Positions 1 through 8,053 of a DNA stretch of 64,000 bases are shown piece by piece. The position numbers and the translations under genes were made by a program. The number at the start of each line of letters is the position of its first letter. Within the stretch, counting starts at the first letter, position 1. Under the pieces are notes generated by a model. That model had not been told where the DNA came from. It ran no database searches and saw only the letters and a program-made list of their open reading frames with translations. The DNA comes from Ornithobacterium rhinotracheale DSM 15997 (GTDB lineage Bacteria; Bacteroidota; Bacteroidia; Flavobacteriales; Weeksellaceae): NCBI RefSeq assembly GCF_000265465.1, contig NC_018016.1, positions 62,001 through 126,000 of the forward strand. Direction: 5' to 3'.

Positions 1-296
1 TGAATGATTACAAGGGCACTATATGGGCAAAAAAAGCAATCAAAGATTATTTAGCCCTGCAACAAATATATCTTTTAGGAACGGAAAATTGCCCAATCAT
101 CACGGGAGATGGTGATTTTGTAGAAAATGTGCAAGAAGAATTTGACAGATTTTCAAAATTTTATCCGCAAAGCCCTACCACCAAGCTCATTAAAAAATTA
201 GAAAAGAATAAAAAAGACAGCCAAAAAATGTTTGAAATCGTACAAAAATTTCAAGACAAAGAGCTACAAAAAGAAGAAAAACCTAACAAAAAATAA
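1..296 (+). CDS. C-terminal end of an unrecognised protein (5' partial)
   Basis: An open frame enters from the left edge (codons in phase with base 3) and ends with TAA at 294-296, giving about 97 residues. The fragment is rich in Lys, Glu and Gln, is probably helical, and ends in a charged tail. It has no motif I recognise, so no function is offered. It lies 9 bases upstream of the methylglyoxal synthase gene on the same strand and may share its transcript. The rest of the gene is outside the window. Confidence 0.6.
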   Translation, partial: NDYKGTIWAKKAIKDYLALQQIYLLGTENCPIITGDGDFVENVQEEFDRFSKFYPQSPTTKLIKKLEKNKKDSQKMFEIVQKFQDKELQKEEKPNKK

Positions 297-305
297 AATT
301 CTCAC

Positions 306-758
306 ATGGAAAAAGTAAGAGAAATTCCCGTAAAAAAAACAATAGCACTCGTAGCGCATGATCACAAAAAGGAAGAGCTTGCACAGTGGGTAGATCGTCA
401 CGAAGAGGAGCTTAAAAGGCACAATCTCGTAGCGACACAAACCACAGGAAAAGTGCTCGAGGAAAAACTGGGCGTAAAGGTGAGTCGCGTAATGAGTGGT
501 CCACTTGGAGGCGATCAGCAATTAGGAGCCATGATTGCTGCAGGCGAAATAAATATGGTGATTTTCTTTTGGGATCCCATGGAAGCTCAGCCCCACGACA
601 GCGATGTCAAAGCCCTTCTTAGATTAGGCGTAGTGTGGAATATCCCGATGGCGTGCTGTCCTGCCACTGCCGATTTTTTGATTAAATCCTCTTATATGCA
701 CAGCGATTACACGGCAGAAATTTCAGACTATAGTGGTTATCTAAACCGTAAAGTATAG
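306..758 (+). CDS. mgsA: Methylglyoxal synthase
   Basis: Converts dihydroxyacetone phosphate to methylglyoxal and phosphate, a bypass that relieves sugar-phosphate build-up in the cytoplasm. The 150-residue protein has normal family length and all the key residues seen in the E. coli enzyme: the AHDH segment with His18, the GPLGGDQQ motif with catalytic Asp70, FFWDP with Asp90, and QPHDSD with His97 and Asp100. It starts at ATG 306, close behind the preceding gene, and is followed by a hairpin terminator at about 787. The assignment is by family motifs and is firm. Confidence 0.95.
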   Translation: MEKVREIPVKKTIALVAHDHKKEELAQWVDRHEEELKRHNLVATQTTGKVLEEKLGVKVSRVMSGPLGGDQQLGAMIAAGEINMVIFFWDPMEAQPHDSDVKALLRLGVVWNIPMACCPATADFLIKSSYMHSDYTAEISDYSGYLNRKV

Positions 759-786
759 AAAAATATTAAAAAATCGAATTTTTACT

Positions 787-816
787 AAACGCTCCAATGT
801 GGGAGCGTTTCTCTTT
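787..816 (+). terminator. Terminator after mgsA
   Basis: A perfect 9-bp stem (aaacgctcc at 787-795 with ggagcgttt at 802-810) and a 6-base loop are followed by a T-rich stretch. It lies 28 bases past the mgsA stop. Confidence 0.75.
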
Positions 817-908
817 TGTTGAAAAATAACCAAAAAATGTATTTTTATGGCTTAAAAATTGAGGAATAAAGTCTAGATTAAAAAAAATATCAAAAAAAAA
901 CGATTTTT

Positions 909-1610
909 ATGAAATTAGATGTATTAGCCACAGGTCCGCACCCAGACGATGTAGAACTAGGTTGTGGCGGAACCCTTGCCAAGATGGCAAAACAGGGATA
1001 TAAAGTAGGTATTCTCGACCTTACACAAGGAGAATTAGGAACGCGTGGAAGCAGAGAAATCCGAATGGAAGAGGCAAAAAAGGCGGGCGAAATTTTAGGC
1101 ATTTCGGCAAGAGAAAATTTAAAAATGAAAGACGGATTTTTTGTAAACGATACCGAACATCAATTAAAAATCATAGAAATCATTCGTAAGTATCAGCCAG
1201 AAATTGTAATCACTTCGGCACCAAACGATCGCCATATCGATCATGCGCGTGCACACGAATTGGTGAAGAATGCGGCTTTTCTTTCAGGATTAAAGAAAAT
1301 TGAAACAGGGCAGGAGCCATGGCGACCAAAACATATATTTAGCTACATTCAGTGGCAACCACTCACACCAGATTTCATTGTGGATATTACGGGATTTTTA
1401 GACCAAAAGATTCAATCTTGTTTGGCGTATAAATCACAGTTTCATGATCCAAATTCTACAGAACCAGAAACAGCCATTTCAAACAAAAACTTTACCGAAA
1501 GTATTGAATACAGAGCCAAGGACATGGGACGCATCATCTGGAAAGACGCAGGCGAAGGTTTCATAAAAAATGATAATCTAGGCGTGGATAATCTTATGGC
1601 GTTTTTGTAA
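909..1610 (+). CDS. bshB1: Bacillithiol biosynthesis deacetylase BshB1
   Basis: A LmbE/PIG-L family zinc deacetylase of 233 residues, expected to remove acetate from N-acetylglucosaminyl-malate in bacillithiol synthesis. The N-terminal HPDD motif (residues 11-14) supplies two zinc ligands. The later segment with His109, Asp111, His112 and His116 supplies the third ligand and active-site residues. A PHPDDVELGCGGT stretch close to known BshB1 sequences favours this over other family members. It stands alone between mgsA and a secreted protein. The partner genes bshA and bshC are not in the window, so the pathway assignment rests on family similarity. Confidence 0.88.
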   Translation: MKLDVLATGPHPDDVELGCGGTLAKMAKQGYKVGILDLTQGELGTRGSREIRMEEAKKAGEILGISARENLKMKDGFFVNDTEHQLKIIEIIRKYQPEIVITSAPNDRHIDHARAHELVKNAAFLSGLKKIETGQEPWRPKHIFSYIQWQPLTPDFIVDITGFLDQKIQSCLAYKSQFHDPNSTEPETAISNKNFTESIEYRAKDMGRIIWKDAGEGFIKNDNLGVDNLMAFL

Positions 1611-1755
1611 TTAAAAGTCTTGATAATTTGAAATTTAATCTCTCAAATGATTTTTTTTGTGAAAATTATTTACTTTTTTTTGTGTTTGAAAATTATATTG
1701 GCATAAATTTTGAAAATTAAATCTATTAAATTTAATAAATGTTAAAATTTTAATC

Positions 1756-2463
1756 ATGAAAAAAATATTTTTGATGCTCACGGTGATTTTGTCAAATGCA
1801 ATGTTTGCACAAGATGATTTGTTTAATAATATTTTCCCTGAAAAATCATTCGATTACGCTAGTTTGATTAGTTCAAAAACTTTTGAGGGCATAGATAACG
1901 AAGGGTATAAAAAAGTAGTAGAGCGTGGTGCTATTTTGGGAGCTGTTGGCGACAATTACACCCGCTGGCAATTGGATTTCACTTCTGTGAAAAAAGATTC
2001 CCAAAATCCTTATATTTATAATGTTACGGGAAATACAAAAATCGGAAACGGAAATTTTGTTCCTTTTACTGGGACTTTCGAATTAATAGAATCAAAAGTT
2101 TATAAAAAACCGAAAAGCAAAAATTTTGTTATTGATGGGATAAAGGGGAAGGCTAAATTCAAAGTACATTTAGACATGGATAAAAAAGCGAAAAACGCAG
2201 GTTCTTTTGATGGGGAGTTTACATCAAAATATATTTTGACTAATGATAATCATTTGCTATATGATGGAATGGGCTTTGTATCAGATAGTTTTAATAATAA
2301 TTATTTTACAGGACATTTTACCGATTACAAAACTAAGAAACAAATTCCTGCTAATTTCGGAGATTATAGAATCCCTAATAGCGGTGATCTAGATATAGGC
2401 GTGGCAGAGTTTAGTCCCAATGAAAAGTACCTTAAAAATGGCTGGGAAAATTATAATCAATAA
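1756..2463 (+). CDS. Secreted protein of unknown function
   Basis: A 235-residue protein that starts with a clear signal peptide (Lys-Lys, a hydrophobic run, and a likely cleavage after NAMFA, about residue 18). The mature part is rich in Gly, Asn, Phe and Lys and has alternating hydrophobic residues, consistent with a beta-rich periplasmic or surface protein. I see no catalytic motif or lipobox and do not recognise the family. It is flanked by its own terminator and sits upstream of rnpB. The ATG at 1756 is the only start that keeps a whole signal peptide. Confidence 0.75.
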   Translation: MKKIFLMLTVILSNAMFAQDDLFNNIFPEKSFDYASLISSKTFEGIDNEGYKKVVERGAILGAVGDNYTRWQLDFTSVKKDSQNPYIYNVTGNTKIGNGNFVPFTGTFELIESKVYKKPKSKNFVIDGIKGKAKFKVHLDMDKKAKNAGSFDGEFTSKYILTNDNHLLYDGMGFVSDSFNNNYFTGHFTDYKTKKQIPANFGDYRIPNSGDLDIGVAEFSPNEKYLKNGWENYNQ

Positions 2464-2477
2464 GAATAACCAAATTT

Positions 2478-2512
2478 AAAAAATGCAGGAAATTAATTTC
2501 TTGCATTTTTTT
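2478..2512 (+). terminator. Terminator after the secreted protein gene
   Basis: The arm aaatgcaggaaatt (2481-2494) pairs with aatttcttgcattt (2495-2508) with one G-T wobble. A T-run follows. Confidence 0.7.
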
Positions 2513-2588
2513 GCATTCTATTTCAGCATTTAAACAGAAAACTTAAATTTATTTTTAACCAAAAATTTTATAGCAATTATAAAAAATC

Positions 2589-2596
2589 TATCTTTG
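2589..2596 (+). promoter_or_regulatory. -7 box for RNase P RNA
   Basis: TATCTTTG matches the Bacteroidota -7 consensus TAnnTTTG. It lies eight bases before the first paired base of the RNase P RNA, the spacing expected for a transcription start at about 2603. No clear -33 TTG is seen. Confidence 0.6.
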
Positions 2597-2603
2597 CAAA
2601 CTT

Positions 2604-2924
2604 AAGTGAGCCGCCTTGTCGCGTGCCTGAGCGAGGGTACGAGGAAAGTCCGGACACCATAGGGCGACGCAGCGGGTAACACCCGCCACTTGTTTTTCTT
2701 CGGAAGGGCAAGGAGGACTAGTGCAGCAGAAAGAATGTACAGTACGGCTGTAGTGAAATCAGGTAAACTCTGCGTGGTGCAATGCTATGTATATTGGCTG
2801 ATAAGGGCGGCTCGTCCGATGCCAAGGGGTAAGCAGCTAGAGTTTAGCAGTAATGCTAAATGTAGATAAATGGCAAGGCGTTTCTCGTGAGAGAAATGAC
2901 AGAATCCGGCTTATAGGCTCACTT
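2604..2924 (+). ncRNA. rnpB: RNase P RNA, bacterial class A
   Basis: This is the catalytic RNA that trims 5' ends of pre-tRNAs. The ends pair as the P1 helix: aagtgagcc at 2604-2612 with ggctcactt at 2916-2924. The universally conserved block GAGGAAAGTCCGGAC is at 2641-2655, and the conserved 3' block ACAGAATCCGGCTTATAGG precedes the closing strand. Length of about 320 bases fits a class A RNA. It has its own promoter box and is transcribed towards the convergent gene at 2932. Confidence 0.97.
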
Positions 2925-2931
2925 TCTTTTC

Positions 2932-3285
2932 TTAAATTAACCCTTGGGTTTCAAAATATTGAATAATCGCTTTTTTCATCAAAAGCGTTTGTTCATTGGC
3001 TTTCAATTGGGGCAATTGTTCCAGCACTTCAAAATGTGGCCAGCCATCGGCATCTTTGCCTTCAAATCGGTAGTAGCCATATGGCTCAAGCAATCGGCAC
3101 ACGGCAATGTGCATTAAATTCACCTTTTCATCTTTTTTATACCTGCGGTGTCCCATGCCTAGCTCCTGCACGCCAATTAAAAATAGAATCGTGTCGAGAT
3201 TGGGGGGGGCGCCGTCGGTGAGATGTTCTTTGAAGAAATTTAGCACTTTTTCCCATGCAAGTGCCTCTTGAGATGGACTAGGCAT
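2932..3285 (-). CDS. Small conserved hypothetical protein
   Basis: A 117-residue soluble protein with no signal peptide or membrane segment. It is mostly helical by composition and contains a GMGHRRY segment and several conserved-looking aromatic residues. I recall similar unnamed proteins in other Flavobacteriia but cannot assign a function. Its start overlaps the end of rpe by 8 bases (rpe stop at 3278), so the two are translated from one transcript with rpe first. It converges on rnpB. Start ATG at 3285 is set by the overlap. Confidence 0.75.
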   Translation of the reverse strand: MPSPSQEALAWEKVLNFFKEHLTDGAPPNLDTILFLIGVQELGMGHRRYKKDEKVNLMHIAVCRLLEPYGYYRFEGKDADGWPHFEVLEQLPQLKANEQTLLMKKAIIQYFETQGLI

Positions 3286-3925
3286 TTTGTAATTTTTCTA
3301 TGATTGCTAAAGGATTTTCAGCTTTAAAAACGGCACTTCCCGCTACCAAAACATCAGCACCACATTCAGTGAGTTTTGCAGCATTGCTCGCATCCACACC
3401 ACCATCTACTTCGATGAGGGCGGAAGCATTTTTTTGTAGAATTAAATCTTTTACTTCGGCTACCTTTTTATAAGTATTCTCAATAAACTTTTGTCCGCCA
3501 AATCCAGGATTCACACTCATAATTAAAACCAAATCCAAATCTTGAATAATGTCGCCAAGCAAATGCACAGGTGTATGCGGATTCAGCGCCACACCCGCTT
3601 GCATTCCTTCGTTTTTAATCTGCTGAATATTTCGGTGCAAGTGCGGACAAGCTTCATAGTGCACGCTTAGCAAATCGGCACCACAAGCTTTAAAAGTCTG
3701 CGTATAGCGTTCGGGCTGGGTAATCATTAAATGCACATCTAGAAATTTGTCGGTCGCTTTGCGGATCGCCTCTATCACAGGCATTCCGTAAGAAATATTG
3801 GGTACAAAAACGCCATCCATAATATCAAGATGAAACCACTCGGCAGGGCTTTCATTTACCATTTGAATGTCTTTGTCTAAATGTAGAAAATCTGCCGCCA
3901 GCATAGAAGGTGCTACTATCGCCAT
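3278..3925 (-). CDS. rpe: Ribulose-phosphate 3-epimerase
   Basis: Interconverts D-ribulose 5-phosphate and D-xylulose 5-phosphate in the pentose phosphate pathway. The 215-residue TIM barrel has the family signature: APSMLAADF near residue 5 with Ser7, metal ligands His32 and Asp34 in FHLDIMDG, His65 in DVHLM, the phosphate-binding MSVNPGFGGQ loop at 136-145, and catalytic Asp174 in EVDGG. It is first of a two-gene operon with the small hypothetical gene that overlaps its stop. An aldolase of the same pathway lies divergently at 4078. Confidence 0.96.
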   Translation of the reverse strand: MAIVAPSMLAADFLHLDKDIQMVNESPAEWFHLDIMDGVFVPNISYGMPVIEAIRKATDKFLDVHLMITQPERYTQTFKACGADLLSVHYEACPHLHRNIQQIKNEGMQAGVALNPHTPVHLLGDIIQDLDLVLIMSVNPGFGGQKFIENTYKKVAEVKDLILQKNASALIEVDGGVDASNAAKLTECGADVLVAGSAVFKAENPLAIIEKLQNA

Positions 3926-4077
3926 AACTTTTAAATTTAATTCTTGGCGAAGATAATAATTAAACTTTAAATTTGAAATTAAAGCGACTTTAAAATATTA
4001 AATAAAAATTAAAAACGAATAGCTTTCAATGAAATTTGAATAAAAATTCGTACCTTGTAAAATAAATTTAAAACGAT

Positions 4078-4731
4078 ATGAAATTTTTTATAGACACAGC
4101 CAATTTAGACCAAATTCAAGAAGCACAAGATTTGGGCATTTTAGATGGTGTAACGACCAATCCTTCGCTCATGGCAAAAGAGGGAATCACGGGGAAAGAA
4201 AATATTTTGAAGCATTATCAAAAGATTTGCGAACTCGTTACGGGAGATGTGAGTGCCGAAGTCATTGCCACAGATTTTGATGGCATGGTGAAAGAAGGCG
4301 AGGAGCTGGCAAGCCTACACGAGCAAATTGTAGTAAAAATCCCAATGATTAAAGACGGGGTGAAAGCGATAAAATATTTTGCCGATAACGGAATTAGGAC
4401 TAACTGTACACTAGTATTTTCCACAGGGCAAGCCTTGTTGGCAGCCAAAGCGGGGGCGACTTATGTTTCGCCATTTGTGGGGCGTTTAGACGACATTTCG
4501 CAAGATGGCATGCAATTGATTGCAGATATCCGCACGATTTATGACAATTATGCTTTTGAAACAGAAATTCTTGCCGCATCGATTAGAAACCCAATGCACA
4601 TCAATCAATGTGCGCTAATTGGAGCAGATGTAGTGACTTCGCCATTGAACGCGATTTTAGCATTGCTTAATCATCCATTGACAGACAAAGGATTGGCACA
4701 ATTTTTAGCCGATTATAAAAAAGGAAATTAA
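4078..4731 (+). CDS. fsa: Transaldolase-like fructose-6-phosphate aldolase
   Basis: A 217-residue member of the small transaldolase/FSA family, which handles C3 transfer between sugar phosphates. Seen in the sequence: the N-terminal FFIDTANL, the [11 protein letters not shown] motif at 26-36, and the Schiff-base lysine Lys87 in VVKIPMI. The short length matches the FSA/TalC group rather than the longer TalB type. Members of this group have either transaldolase or fructose-6-phosphate aldolase activity, and sequence alone does not decide. Since rpe lies divergently next door, a role as the cell's transaldolase is plausible. Transcription ends at the hairpin at 4761. Confidence 0.9.
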   Translation: MKFFIDTANLDQIQEAQDLGILDGVTTNPSLMAKEGITGKENILKHYQKICELVTGDVSAEVIATDFDGMVKEGEELASLHEQIVVKIPMIKDGVKAIKYFADNGIRTNCTLVFSTGQALLAAKAGATYVSPFVGRLDDISQDGMQLIADIRTIYDNYAFETEILAASIRNPMHINQCALIGADVVTSPLNAILALLNHPLTDKGLAQFLADYKKGN

Positions 4732-4760
4732 TCATTTTAATTATTTTTATGGTTTCTCTT

Positions 4761-4793
4761 CGCTCAGCCAAAACGGCTGAGCGATTTTTTTTA
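4761..4793 (+). terminator. Terminator after the transaldolase-like gene
   Basis: A perfect 9-bp GC-rich stem (cgctcagcc 4761-4769, ggctgagcg 4775-4783) is followed by a T-run. Strong rho-independent form. Confidence 0.92.
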
Positions 4794-4814
4794 TTAAAGA
4801 ATTTATATTCGAAT

Positions 4815-4928
4815 CGAGTTCGGAATGATAGAGAGAATCAAATATACTTTTGCGTTGTGTCACCCTGAACTTGTTTCAGGGTCTTACACAAAGAGATTCC
4901 TAAACGAGTTCGGAATGACTACCACACG
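4815..4928. repeat. Intergenic palindromic repeat remnant
   Basis: The stretch holds two copies of CGAGTTCGGAATGA (4815-4828 and 4905-4918). Between them is a perfect 8-bp hairpin, accctgaa (4862-4869) and ttcagggt (4875-4882), with a 5-base loop. The CACCCTGAACTTGTTTCAGGG core resembles a short palindromic element that I recall being scattered in intergenic DNA of many Bacteroidota. There is no open frame. It lies between the terminator at 4761 and recF and could be a mobile-element remnant; other copies would have to be sought outside the window. Confidence 0.55.
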
Positions 4929-5005
4929 AGTTTAGCCATAAAATCCAAAAAAAACACCCAAAAAACGATTTTTGACTAAAATTAGAGTGAATAAAAGAAA
5001 TACAT

Positions 5006-5013
5006 TACCTTTG
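5006..5013 (+). promoter_or_regulatory. -7 box directly before recF
   Basis: TACCTTTG matches TAnnTTTG and ends five bases before the recF ATG, so a transcript starting at the usual distance would have almost no leader. No good -33 TTG is seen at the expected distance. Confidence 0.5.
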
Positions 5014-5018
5014 TAAAA

Positions 5019-6095
5019 ATGTATTTAAAAAAGATTCACTTAATCAATTTCAAGAATTTCGAGGAGAAAGAATTGGAGTTTTCCCCAAAGATTAACGCCT
5101 TTGTGGGGAACAATGGCGTGGGCAAAACCAATTTGCTCGATGCGGTGTATTATTTGAGCCTTTTTAAAAGTTATTTCAACGCCAGCGATGCCCAAAATAT
5201 TAGGATTTCGCAAGATTTCTTTTTTGTGGAAGGTTGGTTTTTCAAAAATCAAAAAGAAGAATGGGTGCAGTGTGGCGTGAAAAAAGGCGAAAAGAAAAAT
5301 GCCAAACGCAACCAGAAAACCTACGAGCGCATTGCCGACCATGTGGGGGAGTTCCCCGTGGTGATTATTTCGCCCTACGATCGCGATTTGATTACCGAGG
5401 GCAGCGATGTGCGTCGAAAGTTCGTTGATCGCATCATTTCGCAATCAGATTCGGTGTATTTCAATCATTTATTAAGATATAATAAGGTGCTTTCTCAGCG
5501 TAATGCCTTGCTCAAATATTTTGCCGCCAATCACAGTTTTGATGCTTTGCAACTTTCGATTTTTGATGAAGAAATTTTAAAATTGGGCAAAGATATTTTT
5601 GAAAAAAGAAAAGACTTTTTAGCATCATTTCAGCCCAAATTTCAGAAATATTATGCCTTTATTTCGCAAGAAAAAGAGGAGGTGGAAATCGTGTATCAAT
5701 CTGATTTGGAAGTGAATCCTGAAACTTATTTAGAGGAATCTTTAATTAAAGACAAATTGGTGCAGTACACCACGCAGGGCGTGCACAAAGATGATTTGAA
5801 ATTTAATATTCGAGGGCATTTAATCAAAAAATTCGGTTCGCAAGGACAGCAAAAATCTTTTTTAATTGCATTGAAATTAGCGGAATTAGAAATCATCAAA
5901 GAACAAAAAAATGTAACGCCGATATTGCTTTTAGACGATATTTTTGATAAATTAGACGAGTCGCGTGTGGAGCAATTGATAAAATTGGTAAATGAGGAGC
6001 ATTTTGGGCAAATTTTTATATCCGATACGCACCCCGAGCGCACCCAATCAATCATTGCCAAAATCAATGATGACCACAAAGTGTTTAAATTATAA
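5019..6095 (+). CDS. recF: DNA replication and repair protein RecF
   Basis: A 358-residue SMC-like ATPase that helps load RecA at single-strand gaps with RecO and RecR. Visible motifs: Walker A GNNGVGKTN at about 30-38, an ABC-type signature GSQGQQKS in the last third, and Walker B PILLLDDIFDKLD near residue 308. Length is normal. It is followed after 11 bases by a DUF721 (DciA-like) gene and then by obg, all on one strand with short gaps, so it looks like an operon of replication and cell-cycle genes. A -7 box lies just upstream of the ATG. Confidence 0.96.
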   Translation: MYLKKIHLINFKNFEEKELEFSPKINAFVGNNGVGKTNLLDAVYYLSLFKSYFNASDAQNIRISQDFFFVEGWFFKNQKEEWVQCGVKKGEKKNAKRNQKTYERIADHVGEFPVVIISPYDRDLITEGSDVRRKFVDRIISQSDSVYFNHLLRYNKVLSQRNALLKYFAANHSFDALQLSIFDEEILKLGKDIFEKRKDFLASFQPKFQKYYAFISQEKEEVEIVYQSDLEVNPETYLEESLIKDKLVQYTTQGVHKDDLKFNIRGHLIKKFGSQGQQKSFLIALKLAELEIIKEQKNVTPILLLDDIFDKLDESRVEQLIKLVNEEHFGQIFISDTHPERTQSIIAKINDDHKVFKL

Positions 6096-6106
6096 CTTAA
6101 ATTTCT

Positions 6107-6400
6107 ATGAAGAAAAAACAGAATTTAGTGAGTTTGGCAGAGGGACTTTCCAACTTTGTAGATAAATATGGCTACCGCAATCAAGTGAAGGAGAGCCAAG
6201 TCATCGATGCATGGCACGTGCAAATGGGCGATTTTGTGAAAAATATGACCGAGACGATTTTTGTTAAAAATCAAGTTTTATATGTTCGATTGACTTCTCC
6301 TGCGTTTAAATCAGAATTTAGTTATGGCAAAGCCAAAATCATAGCTCATATCAACGAAAGTTTGGGCGAAGAGTATTTAAAAGATGTACACTTTATTTAG
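6107..6400 (+). CDS. DUF721 (DciA-like) protein
   Basis: A 97-residue protein of the DUF721 family, which in many bacteria lies beside recF, gyrB or dnaA. The family includes DciA, the ancestral loader of the replicative helicase DnaB. The sequence shows the usual pattern: a helical start, an IDAWHVQMGDFVKN stretch, then a compact fold ending in ..YLKDVHFI. It sits 11 bases after recF and 25 before obg, which supports a replication role. That role is inferred from family and position. Confidence 0.8.
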   Translation: MKKKQNLVSLAEGLSNFVDKYGYRNQVKESQVIDAWHVQMGDFVKNMTETIFVKNQVLYVRLTSPAFKSEFSYGKAKIIAHINESLGEEYLKDVHFI

Positions 6401-6425
6401 TTAACAATAAAAAACAAAAAAAACA

Positions 6426-7421
6426 ATGCAAGACAACTTTATAGACCATGTAAGAATCAGTGTAGCCAGCGGGAAAGGAGGAGCTGGTTCTGCACATTTG
6501 CGCAAAGAAAAATATGTGCCCAAAGGAGGTCCTGATGGGGGAGACGGTGGGCGTGGAGGAAACATTATTGTCGTGGGCAATAGCCACCGCTGGACACTTT
6601 TCCATCTAAGATATACACGCCACCTAAAGGCTGAAAATGGTGGAAATGGTGGCAAGCAACGAAGCACGGGTGCCGATGGCGAAGATGTATATATCGAAGT
6701 GCCGCTTGGTACAGTAGTAAAAGATGAGCAGGGGCATCAGCTGTTTGAAATCACTGAAGATGGGCAAAAAGAAGTGTTGCTCCACGGTGGGCGTGGAGGG
6801 CTCGGAAACTGGCATTTTAGAACATCGGTAAACCAAACACCTCGCTATGCGCAACCAGGCGAGCCTGGCAAGGAAATGCAAGCTACTTTTGAGCTAAAAG
6901 TGTTGGCAGATGTGGGTTTGGTAGGGTTCCCAAATGCTGGAAAATCTACGCTGCTTTCGGTGCTTACGGCAGCCAAACCGAAGATTGGGGATTATGAATT
7001 TACGACACTCACCCCGAATTTGGGAATTGTAGAATATCGCAATCACGACTCATTTGTGATGGCGGATATTCCGGGGATTATTGAAGGAGCATCGGAGGGT
7101 AAAGGTTTAGGACATAGATTCTTACGACACATTGAACGAAATGCACTTTTATTGTTTTTGATTCCAGCAGATGCTAAAGATTATGCAAGAGAATATGAAA
7201 TCTTGAAACACGAGCTAGAGAATTATAACAAAGAATTGCTCGATAAGGATTTTGTGATAGCCATTTCAAAATCGGATATGCTCGATGATGAATTAAAGGC
7301 AGAAATTGCTAAACAATTGCCTAAAGATGTGCCACATGTGTTCATTTCCTCAGTGGCACAAACGGGACTTCAAGAGCTCAAAGATTTACTTTGGAAAAAA
7401 CTTAACGAAAAGTTTACTTAA
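6426..7421 (+). CDS. obg: GTPase Obg/CgtA
   Basis: An essential GTPase that binds the 50S ribosomal subunit and links ribosome assembly to growth. The first 155 or so residues form the glycine-rich Obg fold (repeats such as [12 protein letters not shown]). The GTPase domain follows, with G1 [10 protein letters not shown]3 [10 protein letters not shown]4-like SKSD and G5 SSVAQTG. The 331-residue length lacks the extra C-terminal OCT domain of some Firmicutes, which is usual for Bacteroidota. It is last of the recF-DUF721-obg group. Its stop overlaps by 8 bases the stop of the convergent lipoprotein gene. Confidence 0.95.
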   Translation: MQDNFIDHVRISVASGKGGAGSAHLRKEKYVPKGGPDGGDGGRGGNIIVVGNSHRWTLFHLRYTRHLKAENGGNGGKQRSTGADGEDVYIEVPLGTVVKDEQGHQLFEITEDGQKEVLLHGGRGGLGNWHFRTSVNQTPRYAQPGEPGKEMQATFELKVLADVGLVGFPNAGKSTLLSVLTAAKPKIGDYEFTTLTPNLGIVEYRNHDSFVMADIPGIIEGASEGKGLGHRFLRHIERNALLLFLIPADAKDYAREYEILKHELENYNKELLDKDFVIAISKSDMLDDELKAEIAKQLPKDVPHVFISSVAQTGLQELKDLLWKKLNEKFT

Positions 7422-7938
7422 AAGAGTTTGAGATAATTCTCCAATAAGACTTAAACTTCTTGCGCTTGGCGTGAGGATAGGTGAAAGACAAGCTACAAAG
7501 CTCATCATTTTTGCTTTTAGCTTGTTTTTTTATGATTAAAATTTCGTGATAAAGATTATTGTTCTCTTTGTCAAAACCAAAGACTTCTACACGATTTTTA
7601 TCTTGTTTTAAATTATAAATTTCCAGTTCTTTTTTCATGGACTGCACAATTTCTTCCAGCTGAGTTCTTGGCGAAAAAGTAGTGCCAAAAATTCTAATTT
7701 CAGCACCATCTGGTTTATTGCTAAATACACGCCCGTCGCCGTTGGTAGGCTCTGGTTCTGGATTAAAGTTACTAGGATAATTCATGCAAATATCAAATCT
7801 ATTGTTGCAATACTCCACATAATTTGTGATTTCGTTGTCGGAAATATCAATAGGGCTAGCAACTATAATCTCTTGCTCTACACGACCTTTACATGCCGCT
7901 AAAATTGTAACTAGCGCAATATATTTTAGCAATTTCAT
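7414..7938 (-). CDS. Lipoprotein of unknown function
   Basis: A 174-residue protein with a lipoprotein signal: Lys-Leu-Leu-Lys, a hydrophobic stretch, and a lipobox ending in Cys16 (ILAAC). The mature part contains two Cys in the segment [11 protein letters not shown] and another later (DELCS). I recognise no domain. It is convergent with obg and its last 8 bases overlap the obg stop. It is alone on this strand, so context gives no clue. It is probably anchored in the inner or outer membrane. Confidence 0.75.
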   Translation of the reverse strand: MKLLKYIALVTILAACKGRVEQEIIVASPIDISDNEITNYVEYCNNRFDICMNYPSNFNPEPEPTNGDGRVFSNKPDGAEIRIFGTTFSPRTQLEEIVQSMKKELEIYNLKQDKNRVEVFGFDKENNNLYHEILIIKKQAKSKNDELCSLSFTYPHAKRKKFKSYWRIISNSFK

Positions 7939-7988
7939 ATTCAGTATTTAGTAAAGTACAAATATACAATAAAAGAGAAAACTAGTTT

Positions 7989-8018
7989 TTTGAATGAAAA
8001 AATAAAACCTTAGTTTTG
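7989..8018 (+). promoter_or_regulatory. Promoter of the MscS channel gene
   Basis: TTTG at 7989-7992, an 18-base spacer, then TAGTTTTG at 8011-8018: a good match to the Bacteroidota -33/-7 pair. The ATG is 36 bases downstream. Confidence 0.65.
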
Positions 8019-8053
8019 CAGTCCAATTTAATTTTAAAAGATAAACACAAAAA

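Noticed and set aside
6393-6881. Long antisense open frames across obg.
   Set aside because: They are reverse-strand shadows of the glycine-rich Obg domain, with improbable compositions and no supporting signals.
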